A stretch of 34,772 bases of DNA. Source: Zancudomyces culisetae (lineage: Eukaryota > Kickxellomycota > Harpellomycetes > Harpellales > Legeriomycetaceae). The stretch is from NCBI GenBank assembly GCA_001969505.1, contig LSSK01000753.1:1-34772 (forward strand). The letters are read 5' to 3'. This document shows positions 34,291 to 34,772 of this stretch, one piece after another (the stretch's first letter is position 1; each line of letters opens with the position of its first letter). Position numbers and translations under genes: made by a program. The notes beneath the pieces are model-generated. The model saw nothing but the letters and a program-made list of their open reading frames with translations, made no database searches and was not told the DNA's origin.

Positions 34291-34772
34291 AAGGAGCTAT
34301 TTTCCTAAAGATAAAATTTAAAACTGGGTATAAAAATTTTAATAACAAGCAACGGTAGTGTCGAGTGTTCTGGGTATAAGATCTAGAAAATCCAATTACT
34401 TTGGAAAGATAAAGAATTTAAAGGGAATTATAAAAATGAAAATGATGAAATTCGTTTTAACTATTATTTCAACAAACAAAAACATGAATTAAATTTCTGA
34501 TCACAAAATGTCGGAAATATTATTATCAAAATTTCAAAAGAAAAATCATAAAATGAAAAAACACCATTAATGAATTTAATAATATTAGTATATATCAACT
34601 ATCATAAGAGTAAAAACATGAGTATGGAAAATGCGACCAAATATGGATGAAGAAAAAAAAAATATTAACCAAATTAAGCTGGACAAGCAAATAGGTTAAT
34701 AGTGAAAATTAATAAATATTATATATATATACAAAGGAAGGCTCATGGAGGATTCCTTAGCTCTTTTAGTAG
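34291..34772. other. Very AT-rich sequence to the window end
   Basis: 482 bp of A/T-rich DNA with short A, T and TA runs (for example around 34719-34730). No gene recognised; may contain more eroded upstream sequence of the acyl-CoA synthetase relic. Confidence 0.5.

Overview
The window is AT-rich eukaryotic nuclear DNA, most likely from a fungus. Genes lie close together, are split by short introns (about 68-171 nt, mostly GTAAGT-type donors and TAG/CAG acceptors) and encode fungal housekeeping proteins (Eaf7, riboflavin kinase, haspin, phosphoribosylanthranilate isomerase, Tvp38-like). Up to ten exons per gene argues against a typical budding yeast. An early-diverging AT-rich lineage such as Kickxellomycotina (Harpellales) is my guess, not a demonstration. 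I saw no tRNA, rRNA, transposon or CRISPR array.

Layout. 1-4691 (-): the first 1524 codons of a HUWE1/Tom1-type giant HECT ubiquitin ligase, running off the left edge. 6906-7780 (+): small ankyrin protein. 8152-9870 (-): beta subunit of geranylgeranyltransferase I in seven exons, divergent from EAF7 of the NuA4 complex at 10277-11288 (+). 11315-11699 (+): unrecognised small three-exon gene. 12026-12821 (+): riboflavin kinase. 13686-17478 (+): haspin kinase, convergent with an intronless single-domain PRA isomerase at 17867-18685 (-). 19135-19725 (-): unknown protein with a C-terminal membrane segment. 21762-23073 (-): Tvp38/TMEM64-like membrane protein. 24766-25743 (+): SDE2. 26002-26504 (+): unrecognised two-exon membrane protein. 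26631-27248 (+): hexapeptide acetyltransferase homologue lacking its catalytic residues. 27710-29640 (+): TXNL1-like thioredoxin-PITH protein built from ten exons, four of them 13-32 nt. 29784-31157 (-): HSL-type alpha/beta hydrolase. 32471-34290 (-): decayed long-chain acyl-CoA synthetase pseudogene.

Most genes act in unrelated processes (ubiquitin ligation, prenylation, histone acetylation, FMN synthesis, mitosis, tryptophan synthesis, splicing/genome maintenance, proteasome-linked redox). This is an ordinary eukaryotic gene neighbourhood, and I found no convincing evidence of a single new multi-gene system. The points of real interest are the probable pseudo-acetyltransferase, the micro-exon gene with a CPPC active site, the stand-alone PRA isomerase, the acyl-CoA synthetase relic, the (Gly-X)n expansions in the ubiquitin ligase, and three or four small genes I cannot name. 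All exon boundaries were read by eye from splice signals, phase and family similarity.
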